Assembly: GCF_016698645.1 (NCBI RefSeq)
Contig: NZ_CP068047.1
Location: forward strand, 496,001-560,000
Length of the DNA: 64,000 nucleotides
Reading direction: 5' to 3'
DNA from: Devosia oryziradicis
Lineage (GTDB): Bacteria > Pseudomonadota > Alphaproteobacteria > Rhizobiales > Devosiaceae
The notes beneath the pieces were generated by a model that worked only from the letters and a program-made list of their open reading frames with translations, did not search any database and was not told where the DNA came from. Made by a program: the position numbers and the translations under genes. This document shows positions 36,236 to 44,802 of the stretch, one piece after another; positions within the stretch are counted from its first letter, which is position 1; the number at the start of each line of letters is the position of its first letter.

Positions 36236-36358
36236 ATGGCCAAAGGTCAGATGCGCAGCAACAAGGAAGCCAAGAAGCCGAAAAAGGACAAGCTGGCGGC
36301 CGCCAAGCCGGTCACCGGCCTGGGTGCCGGCAGCGCTGGCAACACCGCCAAGAAGTAA
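36236..36358 (+). CDS. 40-residue lysine-rich protein
   Basis: A short ORF, MAKGQMRSNKEAKKPKKDKL and 20 more residues ending GNTAKK, with a strong ribosome binding site GAGGAGAA 6 bases upstream and a good terminator after it. The basic N-terminal half (MAKGQ-R-NKE-KKPKK) resembles short conserved proteins of alphaproteobacteria. The composition suggests a disordered, nucleic-acid-associated peptide; function unknown. Confidence 0.75.
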   Translation: MAKGQMRSNKEAKKPKKDKLAAAKPVTGLGAGSAGNTAKK

Positions 36359-36382
36359 GCTTCGGGCCAGTTCAACTATGCG

Positions 36383-36413
36383 AGCGGTCGGCGCAAGCCG
36401 GCCGCTTTGCTTT
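36383..36413 (+). terminator. Rho-independent terminator after the 40-aa gene
   Basis: Stem AGCGGTCGGC / GCCGGCCGCT (10 pairs including one G-U) with a GCAA loop at 36383-36406, followed by TTGCTTT. It stands between the plus-strand small gene and the minus-strand marC gene. Confidence 0.8.
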
Positions 36414-36416
36414 AGG

Positions 36417-37058
36417 CTAGGCTGCGGCGCCGGCCAGCAGGCCACTGGCCTTGACGCCGTCGAAGACGAACTGCACCGCTAGCGCGGCCAGGAGAATGCC
36501 CACCACGCGCGACACCACGGCAAGGCCGGTCACGCCCAGCAGGCGCTGGATGGGAATGGCGACCAGCAAAGTCAGCCAGGCCAGGAACAGGATCACCACG
36601 ATGGCGACCAGCACCGCCCAGAACTCGGCGGGGTTATGCGTGCCCGTGGTGAGGAGGATCACCGCGCTGATGGCGCCCGGTCCGGCCAGCAGCGGCATGG
36701 CAAGCGGAAACACCGCAATATCCTCGCGCGAACGGGCCTCCACCTCTTCCTGATCGGTAATGTCGGTGCCGCCGGAATGGCGGGCGAAAACCATGTCGAT
36801 GGCGATCAGGAACAGCAGCAGGCCGCCGGCCGTACGCAGGGCGGGAATGGTGATGCCGAACACTTCGAGGATCGGGTTACCCAGGACGGCAAAGAGCAGC
36901 AGGATCACCCCGGCGATGATGACGCCGCGGGTGGCAAAGGCGAAGCGCTGCTTGGCGGTATTGTGCTTGGTCAGCGCCGCGAAGATGAAGGCGATGTCGG
37001 CCACGCCCACCGTGGCGAAGAGGGTCGCGAAGGCGACGAGAAAGGTCGTGGTGGGCAT
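36417..37058 (-). CDS. MarC family integral membrane protein
   Basis: A 213-residue polytopic protein with six hydrophobic helices, family MarC/UPF0056. Typical segments are TLFATVGVADIAFIFAALT at the start and FPLAMPLLAGPGAISAVILL. MarC has no proven role; an early link to antibiotic resistance was not confirmed. Start ATG 37058 follows GGAG by 9 bases; upstream ATGs lack support. It is divergent from the HAD phosphatase gene. Confidence 0.92.
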   Translation of the reverse strand: MPTTTFLVAFATLFATVGVADIAFIFAALTKHNTAKQRFAFATRGVIIAGVILLLFAVLGNPILEVFGITIPALRTAGGLLLFLIAIDMVFARHSGGTDITDQEEVEARSREDIAVFPLAMPLLAGPGAISAVILLTTGTHNPAEFWAVLVAIVVILFLAWLTLLVAIPIQRLLGVTGLAVVSRVVGILLAALAVQFVFDGVKASGLLAGAAA

Positions 37059-37167
37059 GGCTGCGGGCTCCGTTGCGCCCAGCATTACGGCATTTGCCGC
37101 CTGAGGCCAACCTTGCCAGCGCCGCAGGCGCCCCCTAGGGTCGCGGTGCCAGCCAGGAGCGCGCCGC

Positions 37168-37887
37168 ATGCCAGATTTTTCCGCTATTCGCGGCGTCCTG
37201 TTCGACAAGGATGGCACGCTGGTCGATTTCAATCGGACCTGGTTCCCCGTGGTGATGGCGCTGGCCAGGGAGGCCCGGTCCGGCGATGAAGATGAGGCCC
37301 GCGCCCTGGTCGAACGGGGTGGCTATGATTGGACGGAGCAGCGCTTTCGCAGCGGCTCGGCCGTGGCAGCCGGGACAAACGCCGACATTGTCGACCTGTT
37401 TCATCCGGAGCTTGCGGGCGAGGAGCGAGAAGCCAAGATTGCAGCCTTCAATGCCATCACCACCCAGGAAGGCGCGAGGCGCGCGGTGGCGATCAACGGG
37501 CTTGCCGCGGCCATCAGGCAATTGTCCTCCGGGGGTATGCTGCTGGGCATTGCCACCAATGATTCCGAGGCGGGCGCCCGCGCTACGGCCACTGCCCTAG
37601 GCCTGGGCGACCAGTTTCACAGCATTATAGGTTACGATTCAGTGGCGCAGCCCAAGCCGTGGCCGGACCAGTTGCACCTGTTCGCCCAGCGGACCGGCCT
37701 TGCGCCCAGCGCCATTGCCATGGTCGGCGACAACAACCACGACCTCGACATGGCCCATGCCGCCGGGGCGGGCCTCGCCATCGGCGTGCTCTCCGGCAAC
37801 AGTACGCGTGCCGAACTGTCTAACCGCGCCCATGTCATCGTCGACAGCGTTGCCGACCTGCCGGCGCTGTTTGGGCGCAAGGGCTAG
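37168..37887 (+). CDS. HAD superfamily phosphatase (phosphoglycolate phosphatase-like)
   Basis: A 239-residue HAD hydrolase. Motif I is LFDKDGTLVDFN (nucleophile and acid Asp), motif II is LGIATNDSEAG, motif III lysine is in VAQPKPWPDQL and motif IV is VGDNNHDLDMAHAAGAG. The cap is of the helical C1 type. Small phosphate esters such as 2-phosphoglycolate are the likely substrates. AGGAG lies 8 bases before the ATG. The 3' end overlaps the next, convergent gene by 4 bases. Confidence 0.92.
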   Translation: MPDFSAIRGVLFDKDGTLVDFNRTWFPVVMALAREARSGDEDEARALVERGGYDWTEQRFRSGSAVAAGTNADIVDLFHPELAGEEREAKIAAFNAITTQEGARRAVAINGLAAAIRQLSSGGMLLGIATNDSEAGARATATALGLGDQFHSIIGYDSVAQPKPWPDQLHLFAQRTGLAPSAIAMVGDNNHDLDMAHAAGAGLAIGVLSGNSTRAELSNRAHVIVDSVADLPALFGRKG

Positions 37888-38264
37888 AGCATGCGTGCGC
37901 CGGTGGCGAGGCCAGCCAGCAACAGCAAGGCGGCGCCGTCGATCCAGCCGCGGCTGCGCGTCAGCCAATGTGAGCGAGGCCGGTCGGTTGGCAGGAAGCG
38001 CAGCAGCCACACCGCCCCATAGAGTATCCAGACGATGAAGAAGGCCACCATGACCAGGTCAGCGTAGCCGGAGCGGTTGAAGCCGACCATGATACGGGTA
38101 ATGCCGGCGCCGAGCAGGATCGAGAGCAGGTAGGCGCCCAGCACGAGGGCAGAATTGCGCCAGTAGACGGCGGTCAGTCGCGGGTCGACAGGCCGGTTCC
38201 GGCGCCAGCGGCGAAAGACGAAATAGCCGATGCCGGCCAGAACCAGCGCGACGAGCAGAAACAT
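37884..38264 (-). CDS. Hypothetical membrane protein (four helices)
   Basis: A 126-residue protein with four hydrophobic segments: residues 1-15, about 37-57, 67-88 and a C-terminal stretch GWIDGAALLLLAGLATGARML. The loops are rich in arginine (RRWRRNRP, PTDRPRSHWLTRSRGW). I do not recognise a family. Its ATG overlaps the last base of the gshB stop codon, so it is probably translated with gshB. Confidence 0.75.
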   Translation of the reverse strand: MFLLVALVLAGIGYFVFRRWRRNRPVDPRLTAVYWRNSALVLGAYLLSILLGAGITRIMVGFNRSGYADLVMVAFFIVWILYGAVWLLRFLPTDRPRSHWLTRSRGWIDGAALLLLAGLATGARML

Positions 38265-39208
38265 CAGCCGCGGCGCTTCTCGATGGCGTCCCAGATCATC
38301 ACGGCGATGTCCGGGCCGCCGAAGCGCTTGATCTCGCGGATGCCGGTGGGCGAGGTGACGTTGATCTCGGTGAGGTAGTCGCCGATGACGTCGATGCCCA
38401 CGAAGATCATGCCGCGTTCCTTCAGCGCCGGGGCGATGGTGGCGCAGATTTCACGCTCGCGGGCGGTGAGTTCGCTCAGTTCCGGGCGGCCGCCGACATG
38501 CATGTTGCTACGCGCTTCGCCATCGGCGGGAATGCGATTGAGGCCGGCCACCGGCTCGCCGTCGATGATGATGATCCGCTTGTCGCCCTTGCGCACATCC
38601 GGCAGGTATTTCTGGATCATGAACGGTTCGCGATAGTTGCTCTCGAACAGCTCGAGCAGGCTCGCCAGGTTATGGTCGCCTTCCTGGATGAAGAAGACGC
38701 CAGCGCCGCCATTGCCGTAGAGCGGCTTGACGATGATGTTGCCATGCTCCTTGCGGAACTCCTGGATCATGGTGCGGTCGCGCGTCACCAGAGTGGGCGG
38801 CATCAGCTCGGGGAAATCGGTGACGAGGATTTTTTCGGGCGCATTGCGGACGGCGGCGGGCGGGTTCACCACCAGGGTCTTGGGATGCAGCTTTTCGAGC
38901 AGATGCGTCAGCGTGATGTAGTTCATGTCAAAGGGCGGATCCTGGCGCATGTGGATCACGTCCTGGGTCGACAGATCGACCCGGCGCGCTTCGCCCAGCG
39001 CGAAATGCTCGCCCTTGGGCTTGTCGAACACCTCGATGGGCTGGGCCAGGGCCGAGACCACGTGGCCGCGCAGAGCCAGCGTGTCGGGCGTGTAATGCAG
39101 CAGCTCATGGCCGCGGGCCTGCGCCTCAAGCATCATGGCGAAGGTGGAATCGCCGCGCGGATTGATGGATGCGACATGGTCCATCTGGACCGCGACCTTG
39201 AGTTTCAT
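38264..39208 (-). CDS. gshB: Glutathione synthetase
   Basis: ATP-grasp enzyme joining gamma-glutamylcysteine and glycine, 314 residues. N-terminus [36 protein letters not shown] is typical. The ATP-grasp core shows [18 protein letters not shown] and [24 protein letters not shown]; the C-terminal [21 protein letters not shown] is diagnostic. In alphaproteobacteria gshB is often near yraN and rsmI, as here. Confidence 0.97.
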   Translation of the reverse strand: MKLKVAVQMDHVASINPRGDSTFAMMLEAQARGHELLHYTPDTLALRGHVVSALAQPIEVFDKPKGEHFALGEARRVDLSTQDVIHMRQDPPFDMNYITLTHLLEKLHPKTLVVNPPAAVRNAPEKILVTDFPELMPPTLVTRDRTMIQEFRKEHGNIIVKPLYGNGGAGVFFIQEGDHNLASLLELFESNYREPFMIQKYLPDVRKGDKRIIIIDGEPVAGLNRIPADGEARSNMHVGGRPELSELTAREREICATIAPALKERGMIFVGIDVIGDYLTEINVTSPTGIREIKRFGGPDIAVMIWDAIEKRRG

Positions 39209-39325
39209 GCTGGCTTCACCCGACTGCTTTAGTTGGCCTCATGGCCGCCTTCGAAGGCATCATGACATGGCGCGGCAGAGGCCGGGACGCAAGGGGGTTT
39301 CCCATGGCCGCTCTGGAGAAAGGCG

Positions 39326-39712
39326 TTAAAGGCCGAAGGCGTTGACAAGGTGATGCGGCAAGCGGCCGGGCGTCACGAAAATGATGTCGAAGCGCAGCGG
39401 CGTCTCCGCCTTGGCCGGGTGACGCGCCAGCCAATATTGCGCGGCGCGGATGATGCGCGCCTGGTTGACGCTTTCCAGTGTCTCGGCCTCGCTCGCCGCC
39501 TTGCGGCGCGCCTTCACCTCGACAAACACCGTGGTCCCGAAGCGCTCGGCGATGAGGTCGATCTCGCCAACGGGCGTTTTGTAGCGGCGCTGGACGATGC
39601 GGTAGAGCTTGCAGCGAAGGAACAGGGCCGCCAGTGCCTCGCCGCGATGGCCACCGTGATAGGCGGCAATGCGGGCCTTACTTTTCGGCTTTGAGGGCGA
39701 GGGCGGCATCAT
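39326..39712 (-). CDS. yraN: YraN family (UPF0102) endonuclease-like protein
   Basis: A 128-residue protein of the UPF0102 family, which has a PD-(D/E)XK nuclease fold. Core residues: GEALAALFL, the first Asp in PVGEIDLIAE and the E-x-K in TVFVEVKARR. Its ATG at 39712 follows GGAGG, and its first 35 bases overlap the end of rsmI. The pairing with rsmI is conserved across Proteobacteria; its substrate in the cell is not established. Confidence 0.94.
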   Translation of the reverse strand: MMPPSPSKPKSKARIAAYHGGHRGEALAALFLRCKLYRIVQRRYKTPVGEIDLIAERFGTTVFVEVKARRKAASEAETLESVNQARIIRAAQYWLARHPAKAETPLRFDIIFVTPGRLPHHLVNAFGL

Positions 39713-40565
39713 AGACCTCCTTGCGCTTGAGGCCGAATTTTTCGGTCACCGCATCGACGGCGGCGCGCAGCGGCTTGTCTGCCATGGCTGCCACAAGTTC
39801 GGCTTGCCAGCCGGCCTCATCCGGTGCCGAGGCCTCGGCCGCGCCGGCCACGACAATCACCGCCTCGCCCTTGGTCTCGGCCCCGGCAAATTCCGCCGCA
39901 AGCGCGGGCAGGGTGCCGCGGTGCACCCGCTCGAAACGCTTGGTCAACTCCAGGGCCACTGTTGCCTGACGCTCGCCCCAGATTTCGGCCATGGCGGCCA
40001 GCGTATCGTCGAGCCGGCGCGGGCTCTCGTAGAAGACCACCGTTTCACGTGAATCGTTCAGCGCCCTGAGCGCATTGGCGCGTGCACCGGCCTTGGGCGG
40101 CAGGAAGCCATGGAAGGCAAAGGCATCGGTCGGCAGCCCGGCAACGACCAGGGCCGACAGAAGTGCCGACGCGCCGGGAATGGGATAGACCGGCTGCCCC
40201 GCTTCGGCCATAGCCCGGATCAGGGGAAAGCCCGGATCGGACAAGAGCGGCGTGCCGGCATCGGAAATCAGCGCGATGGCTTCGCCGGCGGTGACGCGGC
40301 GGACGATGTCATCGGCCTTCGCCCGCTCATTGTGTTCGTGCAGTGCAATGCGCCGACCCTTGATGCCGTAGTGGTCGAGCAGGCGGGCCGACATGCGGGT
40401 GTCCTCGCACAGGATCACCGCGGCCGCAGCCAGCGTTTCGAGCGCGCGCAGGGTGATGTCGCGCAGGTTGCCGATCGGGGTGGCCACGACATAAAGGCCC
40501 GGCGCCAGGGGCGGGGCTTCAAAAGCGGTCCCGGCGATGAAATAGCCTGGATGGGGTTCGGTCAT
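39678..40565 (-). CDS. rsmI: 16S rRNA (cytidine(1402)-2'-O)-methyltransferase RsmI
   Basis: SAM-dependent tetrapyrrole-methylase-fold enzyme that 2'-O-methylates C1402 in the decoding centre. The 295-residue protein shows LYVVATPIGNLRDITLRALETL, CEDTRMSARLLDHYGI, ALISDAGTPLLSDPGF and PIPGASALLSALVVAGLPTDAFAFHGFLP, all diagnostic. It is divergent from the LpoA-like lipoprotein with an 85-base shared promoter region. A parS-like site lies inside the coding region at 40041-40056. Confidence 0.97.
   Translation of the reverse strand: MTEPHPGYFIAGTAFEAPPLAPGLYVVATPIGNLRDITLRALETLAAAAVILCEDTRMSARLLDHYGIKGRRIALHEHNERAKADDIVRRVTAGEAIALISDAGTPLLSDPGFPLIRAMAEAGQPVYPIPGASALLSALVVAGLPTDAFAFHGFLPPKAGARANALRALNDSRETVVFYESPRRLDDTLAAMAEIWGERQATVALELTKRFERVHRGTLPALAAEFAGAETKGEAVIVVAGAAEASAPDEAGWQAELVAAMADKPLRAAVDAVTEKFGLKRKEVYDAALALKAEK
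40041..40056. promoter_or_regulatory. parS-like ParB-binding site 2 (inside rsmI)
   Basis: CGTTTCACGTGAATCG matches parS TGTTTCACGTGAAACA at 13 of 16 positions, with the inner TTTCACGTGAA intact. It is intragenic. The 14-mer GTTTCACGTGAATC is shared exactly with the sites at 46613 and 52313. Confidence 0.6.
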
Positions 40566-40650
40566 GCGGGGTCCGGCCGGTTGAGACTTGGTTAAGAAAT
40601 GGCGTCCAAAGTGTTAACACTCTGCCAGCAATGCGGGGCGGGATGTGACG

Positions 40651-41877
40651 ATGCGGCGACTGTCATGTCATGGCATAGGTCGGGGTCTGCTGGCCATGGC
40701 CATGCTCGCCCTGGCCGCCTGCTCCCCCATCCAGATCGGCTCGCGCACCCTCGATTTCGGCGATGGCGGCGGCCAGACTGCACCAACCTTTCCAAGCCAG
40801 ACTGCACCTGTTTTACCCAGCGGACCCAGCCAGAGCTTCGGGAGCGGCCCGGTGCCGGTGGCACTGCTGCTGCCGCTGACGGGCGACCCCGGCATGGCCG
40901 GAGTGGGCCAATCACTGGCCAATGCCAGCCGGCTCGCCATCGGCTTCATCGAGGCCAATCCCAATATTGCCGAGAATATCACCATCACCCTGCGCGATAC
41001 CGGGGGAACGGTGGCCGGGGCAACGGCTGCGGCGAGCGCGGCCATTACCGGTGGCGCCAAGCTGATCCTGGGCCCGCTCAAGGCCGAGGAGGTCACCGCC
41101 GTGGGCGCGGTGGGCCGATCGAGCGGCATTCCGGTGATCGGGTTTTCCAACAATCCCAGCGCGGCCGGACCGGGGGTTTATCTGCTGAGCGTGCTGCCCG
41201 ACATGGAGATGAAGCGTTCGCTCAACTGGATCAAGGCGCAGGGGCGGCGTGGGATTGCCGGGGCCTTTCCTGCCACGCCCTATGGCCAGGCGCAGGAAAC
41301 CGCGTTCCGCCAGCAGGCAACTCTGGCCGGCTTCTCGCCCGTCGCCGTCTATACTTTCTCTTCGGCCGGGGAGGCGCAGCAGATCGTCAACCAGGCGATG
41401 GACCAGATCAGGAAGGGCGCTATCGATACGCTCTATCTGCCCGATCGCCCAACGGCCCCCAGCTTCGGTGCCCTTCTGGCGCAGGCCGGCGCGACGCCCG
41501 GCACGGTTCAGATCGTGGGTTCTGCAGACTGGGAGGGTGACCCGACCATTGCGGCATCGGCGCAGCTGGCCGGGGCCGTCTACCCCGCTGTCGATCCGGC
41601 GGGCATGGCCGCGATCTCGGCTGACTACCAGCGCCAGTTCGGCGGACCGCCACACGCACTGGCGACAATCGCCTATACGGCGACGATCCTGGCCAATGTG
41701 AACACGCTGTCGATGGCCAACCCGCCCTATAGTCCGGTGCTGCTGACCTCGGCACAGGGCTTCAACGGGCGCGACGGCGTGTTCCGGTTCCTTGGCAACG
41801 GCAAGGCGGAATATGCGCTGGTCATCAAGAAGGTAGCGCCGGGCGGAACGCAAATCGTCGAGCCCGCGGGGCTTTAG
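40651..41877 (+). CDS. LpoA-like penicillin-binding protein activator lipoprotein
   Basis: A 408-residue lipoprotein: signal peptide with lipobox LAAC|SP (Cys24), a Gly/Pro/Thr-rich linker, then a type I periplasmic-binding fold (VPVALLLPLTGDPGMAGVGQSLANASRLAIG, KLILGPLKAEEVTAVGAV). This is the PBP-activator/LpoA-like family, in alphaproteobacteria usually next to rsmI. It may stimulate a peptidoglycan synthase at the outer membrane; it could instead bind a small ligand. A GTG two codons upstream is an alternative start. Confidence 0.9.
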   Translation: MRRLSCHGIGRGLLAMAMLALAACSPIQIGSRTLDFGDGGGQTAPTFPSQTAPVLPSGPSQSFGSGPVPVALLLPLTGDPGMAGVGQSLANASRLAIGFIEANPNIAENITITLRDTGGTVAGATAAASAAITGGAKLILGPLKAEEVTAVGAVGRSSGIPVIGFSNNPSAAGPGVYLLSVLPDMEMKRSLNWIKAQGRRGIAGAFPATPYGQAQETAFRQQATLAGFSPVAVYTFSSAGEAQQIVNQAMDQIRKGAIDTLYLPDRPTAPSFGALLAQAGATPGTVQIVGSADWEGDPTIAASAQLAGAVYPAVDPAGMAAISADYQRQFGGPPHALATIAYTATILANVNTLSMANPPYSPVLLTSAQGFNGRDGVFRFLGNGKAEYALVIKKVAPGGTQIVEPAGL

Positions 41878-41883
41878 CCTAGA

Positions 41884-42014
41884 CACCTCTCCCTCTGGGG
41901 GAGAGGTCGGCGGCGAAGCCGACGGGTGAGGGGGCCTTGCCCCAGCACCGTATCAAGAAAGGCCCCCTCACCCGACCCGAAGACGGGTCGACCTCTCCCC
42001 CAAAGGGAGAGGTG
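41884..42014. repeat. 131-bp imperfect inverted repeat, family E
   Basis: Outer arms CACCTCTCCC (41884-41893) and GGGAGAGGTG (42005-42014). Inner parts pair GGGTGAGGGGGCCTT with AAGGCCCCCTCACCC, with smaller hairpins within each arm (GTCGGCGGCGAAGCCGAC and GACCCGAAGACGGGTC). It fills the gap between the convergent LpoA-like and hemW genes. This type of element is widespread in proteobacterial genomes. Confidence 0.85.
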
Positions 42015-42021
42015 AGAAAGA

Positions 42022-43179
42022 TTAAGCCGCCAGGTCCGCCACCACTGCGTCCAGCACCGGGAAGCCCTTGTCGGTCACACGCAGATTGCCGTTGGGCAGG
42101 GTTTCGAGGAAGCCATAGCCCTTGAGAGCGTCGATCTGGGTGCGCGAAATCTGCCGGCCGGATATGGCGGTGAAGCGGGCCGGGGAAATGCCTTCCTTGA
42201 GCCGCAGGCCCATGACGAGGAATTCGTCGCCCTGCTCTTCCCAGGTCAGCACATCGTCCACCACCCAGCCATGGCCCTGTGCCTTGACCTTCTTCTGCCA
42301 ATCGAAGGGCAGTTTCTCGGCGGCGGTGGCGTGGCGCTGGTTGTTGATCATCAGCCGGCCATGCGCGCCGGGCCCGATGCCGGCATATTCGCCATAGCGC
42401 CAATAGAGCATGTTGTGGCGCGATTCCTGGCCGGGCCGGGCATGGTTGGAAATCTCGTAGGCGGGCAGGCCGGCCGCCGCGGTCAATTCCTGCGTCAGTT
42501 CGTAGAAATCGGCAGCAAGGTCCTCGTTGGGCATCTGGAGCTTGCCGGCCTGGTGCAGATCGAAATAGCGCGTGCCCTGCTCGATGGTCAGCATGTAGAG
42601 GCTGATATGGCCCCGGGCGAGCCACAGGCCCTCCTTGAGCTCATCCTCCCAGTCCTCGAGCGTCTGCTTGGGGCGGCCATAGATGAGGTCGAAGCTCGAG
42701 CGCTCGAAGACCGATTGCGCGATGCGGACCGCCGCGATGGCCTCGTCCACCGTGTGTCGGCGGCCAAGCTCGGCAAGCGGGCCCTCGCGCAGCGACTGGA
42801 CACCGAGCGAGACGCGATTGACGCCGGCGGAGCGATAGCCCTTGAAGCGATCGACCTCGACGCTGGTCGGGTTGGCTTCGAGGGTGATCTCGGCCTGGGC
42901 ATCTACCGTCCAGTGCCTGGCGATGGCATCGAGAATGCGGCCGGTCGATTGCGGGTTCATCAGCGATGGCGTGCCGCCGCCAAAGAATACCGACTGCACG
43001 ACGCGGCCCGGCGCCAGCTGGGCAGCCGTGGCGATCTCGCGCTCATAGGCGGCGACATAGTCGATCTCGTCGAACGGACCGCGATGAACGTGGGAATTGA
43101 AATCGCAATAGGGGCACTTGGACGCGCAGAACGGCCAATGCACGTAGACGCCAAACATGTCGTTCGGCTTATTGCTCAA
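42022..43179 (-). CDS. hemW: Radical SAM heme chaperone HemW
   Basis: A 385-residue HemW/HemN-like radical SAM protein that inserts heme into respiratory enzymes; it is not a coproporphyrinogen oxidase. The N-terminus VYVHWPFCASKCPYCDFNSH holds the C-x3-C-x2-C motif; FFGGGTPSLMNP and SLGVQSLREGPLAELGRRH follow. The start is a TTG at 43179 with GGAGAA 6 bases upstream; an ATG 7 codons later lacks a binding site. It overlaps the end of rdgB by 11 bases. Confidence 0.95.
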   Translation of the reverse strand: MSNKPNDMFGVYVHWPFCASKCPYCDFNSHVHRGPFDEIDYVAAYEREIATAAQLAPGRVVQSVFFGGGTPSLMNPQSTGRILDAIARHWTVDAQAEITLEANPTSVEVDRFKGYRSAGVNRVSLGVQSLREGPLAELGRRHTVDEAIAAVRIAQSVFERSSFDLIYGRPKQTLEDWEDELKEGLWLARGHISLYMLTIEQGTRYFDLHQAGKLQMPNEDLAADFYELTQELTAAAGLPAYEISNHARPGQESRHNMLYWRYGEYAGIGPGAHGRLMINNQRHATAAEKLPFDWQKKVKAQGHGWVVDDVLTWEEQGDEFLVMGLRLKEGISPARFTAISGRQISRTQIDALKGYGFLETLPNGNLRVTDKGFPVLDAVVADLAA

Positions 43180-43813
43180 TCTGGTTCTCCACGAACTTGG
43201 CGAAGGAGCGGGCGCGGTGGCTCAGGCCCTGCTGGCCGGGAGACCAGGAGTGCTTCACCTCGGGCAGCATCTGGCCGAAGGTGATGTCATAGCCATCGGG
43301 CATGAAGACCGGATCATAGCCATGGCCGTAGTCGCCGCGAGGCGGCCAGACCAGGGTGCCGAAGCACTGGCCGTGATAGATGACATCGCGACCATCTGGG
43401 TGGGCCAGGCAGAGCGTGGCGTTGAACGAGCCCCGGCGCTGGCCGGGCGAGGTGGCATTGGCGGCCTGCAGGGCATCCTCGACCCGTTTCATGGCGCGAT
43501 TGAAATCGCGCGGCACGCCGGCCCAGTCGGCGGTATAGACGCCGGGATCGCCATTGAGGGCGTCGACGCAGAGGCCTGAATCGTCGCTCAGTGCCAGCAT
43601 GCCGGACGCCTGCGCCGCGGCATGCGCCTTGAGGCGGGCATTTTCGGCGAAGGTGGTGCCGGTTTCTTCCGGCTCGGGCAGGCCCAGTTCGCCAGCCGAG
43701 ACCAGTTCGAGGCCGAAGGGCTCGAACAGCTCCTGAAATTCCCTGAGCTTGCCCGCATTATGCGTGGCCAGCACCAGGCGATCGCCTTCGCGGAGCCTAG
43801 GAATCGGGCTCAT
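43169..43813 (-). CDS. rdgB: RdgB/HAM1 non-canonical purine NTP pyrophosphatase
   Basis: House-cleaning enzyme hydrolysing ITP, dITP and XTP, 214 residues. Signatures: LVLATHNAGKLREFQELF, TFAENARLKAHAAAQASGMLALSDDSGLCVDAL and YGYDP-like GHGYDPVFMPDGYD...SHRARSFAKFV. The ATG at 43813 overlaps the stop of a 47-aa ORF as ATGA. Part of the tightly packed rph - 47-aa ORF - rdgB - hemW operon. Confidence 0.96.
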   Translation of the reverse strand: MSPIPRLREGDRLVLATHNAGKLREFQELFEPFGLELVSAGELGLPEPEETGTTFAENARLKAHAAAQASGMLALSDDSGLCVDALNGDPGVYTADWAGVPRDFNRAMKRVEDALQAANATSPGQRRGSFNATLCLAHPDGRDVIYHGQCFGTLVWPPRGDYGHGYDPVFMPDGYDITFGQMLPEVKHSWSPGQQGLSHRARSFAKFVENQIEQ

Positions 43814-43953
43814 TTGACCGCGCCCTTGGGCTTGGCATCGAGCGCCCGTGCCACGTCGTGCCACAAAGCACAGTTTTCCGGTGACGCCTGGCGCGGCGTT
43901 TCCACCGGCTTGGGATTGATGTTCGCAACCTTCTTGAGCAGCCAGCCGATCAT
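43810..43953 (-). CDS. 47-residue ORF between rph and rdgB
   Basis: The ORF encodes [20 protein letters not shown] and 27 more residues, including [20 protein letters not shown]. Its ATG overlaps the rph stop (ATGA at 43953-43950) and its stop overlaps the rdgB start (ATGA at 43813-43810). This double 4-base overlap leaves no other gap filler and argues strongly for translation. A short amphipathic, basic N-terminus is the only visible feature. Family and function unknown. Confidence 0.7.
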   Translation of the reverse strand: MIGWLLKKVANINPKPVETPRQASPENCALWHDVARALDAKPKGAVK

Positions 43954-44663
43954 GCGAGCGCCGCCTGCTGCAGCAGAGTGAGTTCGCCGATGCCTTGTTC
44001 CGCCAGCCCCATCAGCGCATCGAGTTCATCGCGCGAGAAGGGCGCCTGTTCGGCGGTACCCTGGATTTCGACGAACTTGCCCGAACCGGTCATGACGAAA
44101 TTGGCGTCGGTATGGGCTTCGACGTCCTCGAGATAGTCGAGATCGAGCACCGGCGTACCGCGGTAGATGCCGCAGGACACGGCAGCAACCGAATCGCGCA
44201 GGGCCTTGCCCTTGGTGAGCTTGCGCTCGTCCATCCAGGCGATGGCATCGGCCAAGGCCACATAGGCGCCCGTGATCGAGGCGGTGCGGGTGCCGCCATC
44301 GGCTTCGAGTACGTCGCAATCGAGCGTGATCTGCGCTTCACCAAGCAGCTGCATATCGACCACAGCACGCAGCGAGCGGCCGATGAGGCGCTGGATTTCC
44401 TGGGTGCGGCCGGACTGCTTGCCGGCCGTCGCCTCGCGGCGGGTGCGCGAACCAGTGGCCCGGGGCAGCATGCCATATTCGGCGGTGACCCAGCCCTGGC
44501 CCTTGCCGCGCAGCCAGCCGGGCAGGCTGGTTTCAACCGAAGCCGTCACCAGGACCTTGGTATTGCCGAAGGAAACGAGGCAAGAGCCCTCCGCCTTCTG
44601 GGAGACGTTGCGCTCGATCGTCACCGCGCGCATCTGGTTGGGCTCACGTCCGGAAGGGCGCAT
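43950..44663 (-). CDS. rph: Ribonuclease PH
   Basis: Phosphorolytic exoribonuclease trimming tRNA 3' ends, 237 residues. The N-terminus [21 protein letters not shown] is diagnostic; [28 protein letters not shown] and the phosphate site [22 protein letters not shown] are present. First gene of the operon with the 47-aa ORF, rdgB and hemW; divergent from hrcA. Confidence 0.97.
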   Translation of the reverse strand: MRPSGREPNQMRAVTIERNVSQKAEGSCLVSFGNTKVLVTASVETSLPGWLRGKGQGWVTAEYGMLPRATGSRTRREATAGKQSGRTQEIQRLIGRSLRAVVDMQLLGEAQITLDCDVLEADGGTRTASITGAYVALADAIAWMDERKLTKGKALRDSVAAVSCGIYRGTPVLDLDYLEDVEAHTDANFVMTGSGKFVEIQGTAEQAPFSRDELDALMGLAEQGIGELTLLQQAALA

Positions 44664-44686
44664 CGGGCATCCGTCAGAAATTGCTG

Positions 44687-44702
44687 TTAACCGCCTCTTA
44701 AC
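44687..44702. promoter_or_regulatory. Candidate CtrA-binding site between rph and hrcA
   Basis: TTAACCGCCTCTTAAC matches the full alphaproteobacterial CtrA consensus TTAA-N7-TTAAC exactly. It lies 24 bases upstream of the rph start and about 100 bases upstream of hrcA, so it could act on either promoter. Confidence 0.55.
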
Positions 44703-44802
44703 CCTAGAGCGCCCCGCTCACAAGCGGCGGGCGCTTGGCTGATGGCAGCAATGCGCTTAAATGAGGGGGCAGGGTTAAAGCGGACGATTTTATCGAACAC
44801 GA

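Noticed and set aside
44664..44802. CIRCE operator upstream of hrcA
   Set aside because: No TTAGCACTC-N9-GAGTGCTAA-like repeat is present; the visible TTAA repeats fit CtrA instead.
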